Assembly: GCA_035627835.1 (NCBI GenBank)
Contig: DASPKX010000147.1
Span: forward strand, 1-64,000
Direction of reading: 5' to 3'
Length of the DNA: 64,000 nucleotides
Origin: DASPKX01 sp035627835
GTDB lineage: Bacteria; Verrucomicrobiota; Verrucomicrobiia; Limisphaerales; SXQI01
The position numbers and the translations under genes were made by a program. Positions 59,301 through 64,000 of this stretch are shown here, one piece after another (positions within the stretch are counted from its first letter, which is position 1; every line of letters starts with the position of its first letter). The notes under the pieces are model-generated. The model ran no database searches, was not told the DNA's origin, and saw nothing but the letters and a program-made list of their open reading frames with translations.

Positions 59301-62300
59301 GCCGGTCAAGGTTGCGATGCTGTCAGAGCCGAGGCCGCCGAAGACAATGTTGCTGCCTTCTTCCGCGTTGATGGTGTCAGCGCCCACTTCCGCTAAGGTT
59401 CCATCGGTCGTCGTGATCTGGGTCAGATGACCGTTGGTGTAGGTCAAGAGACCCTGGTCGCCGATCACGATATCATTGCCGCTGTGGGCTTCGATATGAT
59501 CGCCCGCAGCGCCGCCGATCACGATATCATCCCCTTCATTACCGTTGAGGAGGTCAGCCGCGCCTTGCTCAGGAGCAACCGAGGCCATGCTAATGAACAG
59601 GCCGGTGCTGGTGCGGTTCAGCTCGCCGTTATCTCCAATGACGATGTCGGCGTTCGCCTCAGCACTCACAGTGTCCTGAGCATAGCCCGCCAGCACAATA
59701 TCCGCTCCAGCACCGGTAGCGATCATATCGTCACCACCGCGTGAAACGTCGTGTGAAGTCAGTTTCGTCCACACCCCGGCTTCAGTAATCGTGAGCGTGG
59801 CCTGGTCACCAGCGATGATGTCAGCACCGGAAAGAGTAATGATCGAGTCGTTGCCGAGGCCACCGAAGACAACATTGTCACCTTCGCCTGCGGAGATGGT
59901 GTCTCCGGCTGCTTCTTGTGCATCACCGTCTGTGTTGGTGATTTCAGTCAAATGACCGTTCGAGTAGCTCAGCTTGCCCTGGTCGCCAATGATGATGTCA
60001 TTGCCAGCATCGGAGGCGATACTGTCACCTGCTGTGCCGCCGAGGATGATGTCATTGCCATCCTGGCCGTGGAGAATGTCCGAGCTGCCGAAGAGCGGCG
60101 CTGAGGTCTCGATGATGGCCAACCAGGCGTTGGCCTGCCGGAGGATCCTGCCGTTGTCACCTATCAGAGTGTCGTCCCCGGCTTGGCCGAGAACGAGATC
60201 TTCACCGCAACCAGCGAGCACAACGTCCGAGCCGTTGCCGGCGTGGATGGTGTCAGAGCCGCCGCGTTCAGTGTCGTGGCTAACGAACTCGAACCAAACG
60301 CCAGCTTCGTGGATGTTCAAAGTGGCCTGATCGCCAGCAATGAGATCTGTGCCTGATTGTGTGGTGATTGTATCGTCGCCGAGGCCCGCGATGACGACGT
60401 TGTCACCCTCACCTGCGCTGATCACGTCACCACCGACTTCAGTCAACTGGTTGTCGGTCGAGGTGATCTGGACGAGGTAACCGTTGGTGTAGGTGAGCAA
60501 CCCTTGATCACCGACGAGGATATCATTGTCATTTCCGCTGTTGAGCAGGTCACCGGCGGCGCCGCCTAGAACAATGTCGTTCCCTTCAGCGGTCGAAATT
60601 GTGTCAGACGCACCGATGGATGGGCTGATGGTGCGGATAGTGACAAGAACGCTGTTTAAATAATCGATCTGAGCGCTATCACCGATGGCGATGTCGTCGC
60701 CAGATTCACCGTCAATAAGGTCACTGTCGGCGCCGCCCACGAGGACATCAGCGGCCGCTCCGCCGTTCAGGATGTCGGCGCTGCCGTCAGCGGTAGCCGT
60801 GCTCGTTACGAAGTCCAGCAGGCCAGCGGGGGTGCGGAGGATTTGACCGTTATCGCCGATAATGAGGTCAGCACCGGCCTCCCCATTAGCAACATCATTA
60901 CCTTGGCCAGCAATCACTGTGTCGTCACCGCTGCCCGCATTGATTGTATCAGCACCGCCACGAGCAGTGTCGTGACTGAGTGAGTCGTGCCAAACGCCCG
61001 TGGAGGAAATCTTCACGGACCCTTGATCACCGAAGACGAGGTCCGCGCCGCTGAGGGTCACAATTTCGTCACTGCCCAGGCCACCGAGAACAATGTTATT
61101 GCCTTCACCACTGTTGATCGTGTCGTCGCCCACTTCGGCCAGCGCTCCGTCCGTGGTCGTAACGAAAGTCAGATCCCCATTGGTGAAGCTGACGGATCCC
61201 TGATCGCCAAGAAGAACATCGTCGCCATCATTACCGAAGACGGAGTCTGAGCCAGCGCCCGAGAGAATGATGTCGTTCCCTTCGTTGCCGTGAACTGTGT
61301 CAGCGGCGCCGTAAGATGGAGCTGTGGTCGCGGCGCCGATGAGTACGGCGAAGGATGTTCTCGTTACAGACCCGTTATCACCGAGAACGAGGTCAGCGCC
61401 AGCGCCTGCGGTGATTGTGTCTGCGTCAAAACCACCGATCAGAACGTCATTGCCAGCAGCGCCGTTGAGAGTGTCGGATGCACCGCGGCCATGATCCTGG
61501 CTGCTTGCCTCGGTCCAGACACCTGCGACGGTCAGTGTCACGGTCGCTTGGTCGCCGATGAGCAAGTCGTTGCCCTCAGCAGCTTGAAGAGTGTCGGCAC
61601 CTAGACCGCCGACGAGAATGTTATCCCCGGAACCGGATGTCAGAGTGTCGGAGGCGTATTCAGCGGCGTTTCCGTCGGTTGTTGTTACAGCCGTAAGAGC
61701 GCCGTTGGTGTAGGTGGCAATCGCCTGGTCGCCGATCAAGATGTCGTTGCCTGCCTCACCATGGATCGTATCTGTGTTGGTTCCGCCAATCAGCAGATCA
61801 TTGCCATCCCACCCCCACAGCGTGTCGGCCGCCCCATTCGCTGGGCTGGTGGATGCGATGCTGATCCGATTGGCGCCAGAGAAGATCGCCTGGGCATTAT
61901 CACCCACGAGGGCGTCATTGCCGATCCAACCGAAGAGAACATCCGCGCCGATACCGCCGACCAAGGTGTCGTTGCCCCTTTCCCCGTGCAGAACGTCGTC
62001 TGCACCAGTGGCGGTGAGAATGGACGTGGCAGAGCCAAGAGCGCCATTGCTGTAGAGCAGTTCCGCGTGATCGCCAAAGAGGATGTCGTCCCCGTCCCAG
62101 CCCCAGAGTGTGTCAGCGCCGCCACCGGAGATCAGAACATCACTGCCGATGTCGCCGTAAAGGGTTTCTGATTGAGCGCCATCCTGGTCGCTGGATGTCA
62201 CCCGTACTAGAACCCCATTGGAATAGTCGATGGAAGCGCCGGAGCTGACGAGAATGTCGTTCCCAGCGTGACCAGCCAAGGTATCGACGCCGCCGCTGCC

Positions 62301-64000
62301 CACGAGGATGTCGTTGCCGTCATCCCCGTTCAAGGTCTCGTTCGTGGAAGGACCATTGTACGATTCAGCAGAGTTTAAAAGACCGTGGTTTGTCCGGGTG
62401 ATGCGGCCATTATCGCCGAAGACCAGGTCATGACCGGAACCAGCGAAGAAGGCATCAACACCTTCACCCCCGAGGATCATGTCGTTATCCGCGTCACCGT
62501 AGATGGTGTCCCCTGAGCCCACAAAGTCGTGAGTCGTGGCGTTGTTCCAGGCGCCCCAGAAATAATGGACAGTGGCATTGTCGCCGATAATCAAATCTGC
62601 GCCATTCCAACCCGCAAGCAGGTCAGCGCCGACGCCGCCAACCAGAATGTCGTTTCCGTCATCAGCGTAGAGATCATCTCCTGCCCCTGCTGCCGAAGTT
62701 GATTCGAATTTGGCTGCTTCATTAGCGCCGGTGTTCCGGTCGAAGGAGAATTCAAGATATCCTTCGTCACCAGCGAGCAAATCGTCGCCAGAACCGCCGG
62801 AGAGGAAGTCAGCCCCTGCGCCGCCGATCAGGAAGTCGGCGCCATCATGACCGAACAAGGTATCATTGCCGCCCTGGCCGCTGTTGACCGATTTGGCGAA
62901 GTAAACTGGGACACCGAGTTCCCACTCGAAGTCGATGTTATCGCCAGCGATGATATCCCGGCCACTGCCGCCGTGGATTGTATCGTTGCCCATGCCGCCA
63001 ACGATGATGTTCGTTCCACTCCACTCGTAGATCTCATCGTTGCCGCCATTGCCGAAAATTTGATCGTCACCGGAATCGCCGTGGATCACGTCAGCGCGGC
63101 CGCTGCCCTCGATACGATCGTCACCGGAGCCGCCGTAAATGACAGCATTCCCCAGGAACGCATCGGTTAGGATAATCAGGTCGTTGCCAGAACCGCCACT
63201 AATGGTGGAAGTGCGGCCGGAGAGGGAAGTTCCTTCGTAGATCAACTGGTCGTCACCACTGCCACCTTCCAATTCGACTGGAGCAGTGACACCGTCACCC
63301 ACAAGGATAAAGTCGTCGCCATTGCTGAAATCACCGACGATCTTCTTGACGCCTGTGAACCGTTGCTTGCGACCCCAGGCGGTCACATTGATGGTTTCGC
63401 CCTCTGGGTCGGAAGCACTGCCTGCAACATGCTCGATGATGTAGGTTTCGCTGGCGTCATCTTCCTCAAGGTTGCGCCAGTTCGCGCGGTCACCAACATT
63501 GAGGTAAAGGGTGCCGTTGCCGCCTTGGTCCGCGCCGACCCACTCTTCGGGTTGTGAGGCGAGGCCGCCGAGGTAAACAGGCTTTGGAATGCGGATGTAA
63601 CCGAGTGTGAAACTGGCGCTCTTGCGGAAGGTCCAGAACAGGAACTCGATTTCAATCGTGACCGATGCGACAACTTTGATGCGTTCATCGCCACCTTTGG
63701 TCCGCTTGGCGCTGAACTCGAATTCAAGAGCTACGCCAGCCAGCTTGAACCCGAAGAGACGGGCTGACACTTCGCCACGGCCCCAGATGCCGAAATCTTC
63801 CTCCCCAACGTCGCCCGTGAACCAGACTTTGAAGCTAACTGCTCCGACGAGGCCGTTGCTGCGGGAGCCGAGGACGATCTCACCGTAGAAATTAACTTCG
63901 AAGTGACCGTTGGAATCGATCCATCCGTCCGCATCCAATGTAGCAAGCCCGAAGAAGCTCATTCCGGCAGAGAACTCGATCTTCCAGGCACCATTGCGAA
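56328..64000 (-). CDS. Giant RTX-type calcium-binding repeat protein (5' end outside window)
   Basis: The frame is open from the right window edge to a stop at 56328, at least 2556 residues; an internal ATG at 63962 is not a likely start because the frame continues upstream (RNGAWKIEFSAG). The first ~230 visible residues are beta-strand-rich (GHFEVNFYGEIVLGSRSNGL). From about 63300 down, RTX units GGxGxDxI/L repeat almost without break (GGSGDDRIEGSGRADVIHG). The middle is organised in ~58-residue subunits grouped by three into a 175-residue super-repeat. The last ~40 residues are Gly/Pro/Asp-rich, ending KSSKDVRR, without an evident type I secretion signal. Expect a secreted or surface calcium-binding beta-roll protein such as an adhesin; no secretion genes are visible. 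Confidence 0.9.
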   Translation of the reverse strand, partial: RNGAWKIEFSAGMSFFGLATLDADGWIDSNGHFEVNFYGEIVLGSRSNGLVGAVSFKVWFTGDVGEEDFGIWGRGEVSARLFGFKLAGVALEFEFSAKRTKGGDERIKVVASVTIEIEFLFWTFRKSASFTLGYIRIPKPVYLGGLASQPEEWVGADQGGNGTLYLNVGDRANWRNLEEDDASETYIIEHVAGSASDPEGETINVTAWGRKQRFTGVKKIVGDFSNGDDFILVGDGVTAPVELEGGSGDDQLIYEGTSLSGRTSTISGGSGNDLIILTDAFLGNAVIYGGSGDDRIEGSGRADVIHGDSGDDQIFGNGGNDEIYEWSGTNIIVGGMGNDTIHGGSGRDIIAGDNIDFEWELGVPVYFAKSVNSGQGGNDTLFGHDGADFLIGGAGADFLSGGSGDDLLAGDEGYLEFSFDRNTGANEAAKFESTSAAGAGDDLYADDGNDILVGGVGADLLAGWNGADLIIGDNATVHYFWGAWNNATTHDFVGSGDTIYGDADNDMILGGEGVDAFFAGSGHDLVFGDNGRITRTNHGLLNSAESYNGPSTNETLNGDDGNDILVGSGGVDTLAGHAGNDILVSSGASIDYSNGVLVRVTSSDQDGAQSETLYGDIGSDVLISGGGADTLWGWDGDDILFGDHAELLYSNGALGSATSILTATGADDVLHGERGNDTLVGGIGADVLFGWIGNDALVGDNAQAIFSGANRISIASTSPANGAADTLWGWDGNDLLIGGTNTDTIHGEAGNDILIGDQAIATYTNGALTAVTTTDGNAAEYASDTLTSGSGDNILVGGLGADTLQAAEGNDLLIGDQATVTLTVAGVWTEASSQDHGRGASDTLNGAAGNDVLIGGFDADTITAGAGADLVLGDNGSVTRTSFAVLIGAATTAPSYGAADTVHGNEGNDIILSGAGSDSVFGNDGDDVLLGDQGSVSFTNGDLTFVTTTDGALAEVGDDTINSGEGNNIVLGGLGSDEIVTLSGADLVFGDQGSVKISSTGVWHDSLSHDTARGGADTINAGSGDDTVIAGQGNDVANGEAGADLIIGDNGQILRTPAGLLDFVTSTATADGSADILNGGAAADVLVGGADSDLIDGESGDDIAIGDSAQIDYLNSVLVTIRTISPSIGASDTISTAEGNDIVLGGAAGDLLNSGNDNDILVGDQGLLTYTNGYLVQITSTDNQLTEVGGDVISAGEGDNVVIAGLGDDTITTQSGTDLIAGDQATLNIHEAGVWFEFVSHDTERGGSDTIHAGNGSDVVLAGCGEDLVLGQAGDDTLIGDNGRILRQANAWLAIIETSAPLFGSSDILHGQDGNDIILGGTAGDSIASDAGNDIIIGDQGKLSYSNGHLTEITNTDGDAQEAAGDTISAGEGDNVVFGGLGNDSIITLSGADIIAGDQATLTITEAGVWTKLTSHDVSRGGDDMIATGAGADIVLAGYAQDTVSAEANADIVIGDNGELNRTSTGLFISMASVAPEQGAADLLNGNEGDDIVIGGAAGDHIEAHSGNDIVIGDQGLLTYTNGHLTQITTTDGTLAEVGADTINAEEGSNIVFGGLGSDSIATLTGADIIVADQGTLNILETGVWTSLVTHDFARGGDDVIFSGAGEDIVLAGFGHDTITAEEGSDLVIGDNGSISRLNNGWLSLIQTTAPSIGSPDEIHGNAGDDIILGGTASDTITGDANSDIIVGDQGQLTYTNGKLTQLTTTDGLLSEVGDDSINAGEGDNIVFAGLGSDAIVTLSGSDIVAGDQATLNILQSGIWTELVSHDFARGGADVVFSGAGDDIVLGGFGSDTITAQANNDVVLGDNASILRHNNGARSIITTIQPTIGSNDTIFGNEGDDLIFGGTLSDTISAGSEKDLVFGDHGRIDYSLPANDNFRSIDTQSTDLGAADFIHGDAGDDIILGGQGDDVVYGDADDDDIIGGHNVVLGHDEIEGVSGFNDKLDGGTGNDVIAGDNAWIIRRGDSVTSRVRVLLGNLLYSTDGSAAVAAQAQAIPTGAASRDIILLDHSITPAAMVFGNDVIAGGAHDDLIFGQLGNEIIQGDSSIDHDAANASVTAANDGDDYIEGNGGDDRIYGNEGQDDIIGGNSDLFGLTTPAQRPDGGDLIFGGSGIDLARNTVGASGVNAHSRDADMVLGDNGRIFRPIGKGSASGAFLTFNYDNYGGTIRIIPRAIDLIDYTANGVASDDIGAGDVIHGEAGDDILHGASGNDVIYGEGQDDDLYGESGNDWLSGGTGEDGILGDDGKILTSRNGIAEPLYGLVAVAQSSIQSKSMAASYILNATGRLNKAVDLEPFDIGGNDLIYGGLGDDFLHGGAGDDGISGAEALDSIYVAPSTARAIVYDATVREFTDYNENNALLKVAGHALNFEAFVGATTNKVNDGNDVLFGDLGNDWLVGGTNSDHMFGGLGDDLLNSDDNLETNGGLNDAPDAGLYGDADLAYGGGGLDYMLGNTGADRMVDSHGEFNSYVVPFSPYGAATIIRALNPDTRDLLYAVSKSDGADQTRTGGGLGTPARNGEPYGELGLVMQGDPQAGDQTGAPSDPQPGNGKSSKDVRR
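58381..61740 (-). repeat. 525-bp higher-order repeat within the RTX gene
   Basis: The codons for (L/A)TYTNGxLTxxTTTDG recur with the anchor CCGTTGGTGTAGG (or a variant) at 58906, 59431, 59956, 60481, 61177 and 61702. Spacings are 525, 525, 525, 696 and 525 bp, all multiples of 3, and a decayed seventh copy (GRIDYSL) lies at 58381. 525 bp is 175 residues, three ~58-residue subunits; 696 is one unit plus an extra 57-residue subunit. Confidence 0.9.

Noticed and set aside
58381..61740. CRISPR array
   Set aside because: The repeats are 525 bp, coding, in frame and imperfect; there are no short direct repeats with unique spacers here or elsewhere in the window.
56790..62171. Many Val/Ile/Asp-rich ORFs on the + strand
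   Set aside because: Periodic shadows of the RTX repeats.

Overview
The window looks like a chromosomal segment from a Gram-negative bacterium, most likely a verrucomicrobion related to the Pedosphaera/Limisphaerales group. The reasons are lipid A genes (lpxK plus an LpxL/HtrB-type acyltransferase), a prepilin-like protein with an H-X9-DG C-terminus, a PEP-CTERM protein, a BatA-like/DUF4175/caspase-like cluster, a DUF5939 cyclase, and short CACGAAG-type interspersed repeats. The assignment rests on gene content read by eye, not on a marker search.

Left part (1-5000) is accessory. It holds an AAA ATPase cut by the window edge, a secreted zinc metallopeptidase whose 3' end is duplicated 1.7 kb downstream as a fragment, a prepilin-like protein, a lipoprotein, an orphan ORF and what looks like a decayed YD-repeat remnant. 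From 5017 to 10525 a tight + strand run encodes PilT, a second PilT/PilU-like ATPase, a degenerate receiver protein, TlyA, NAD kinase and a LacI regulator. On the - strand facing it lies lpxK, acyltransferase and a BioF-like enzyme. Then come rimO (+), a disordered Arg/Glu/Trp-rich protein, a Tat-exported TIM-barrel protein with moeZ (-), and purine nucleoside phosphorylase (+).

20.7-23.4 kb is the mobile part: a REP-associated tyrosine transposase (RAYT) bounded by 22-bp inverted ends, a truncated 3' copy from a diverged relative, solo ends, and two short ORFs whose 3' ends run into the element termini. A PEP-CTERM protein sits inside this zone. After it follow a HhH-PHP protein, signal peptidase I, priA, PPi-type phosphofructokinase, then rph - histidine phosphatase - prmA - adenylate cyclase (+).

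33.6-44.7 kb is one long - strand series read from 44.7 kb downward: caspase-like protein, BatA-like VWA membrane protein, 1316-residue DUF4175-like coiled-coil protein, small conserved protein, CPBP protease, thiL, tsaE, tsaB, trpS. Many joints overlap or are only a few bases apart. The first three appear to form an envelope module; the rest is housekeeping (thiamine, t6A tRNA modification, Trp-tRNA synthesis). Next are a TauE/SafE permease, then an aminotransferase - lactonase - aspS run (-), then dprA and an unusual secreted PCC(DUF296)-esterase fusion (+).

The right end (53.1-64.0 kb) is a - strand run whose first visible gene is a giant RTX-like calcium-binding protein (more than 2550 residues, N-terminus outside the window) built from a 525-bp higher-order repeat, followed by a family 2 glycosyltransferase, a GlcD-type oxidase and an epimerase. 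No rRNA, tRNA or CRISPR array was seen.
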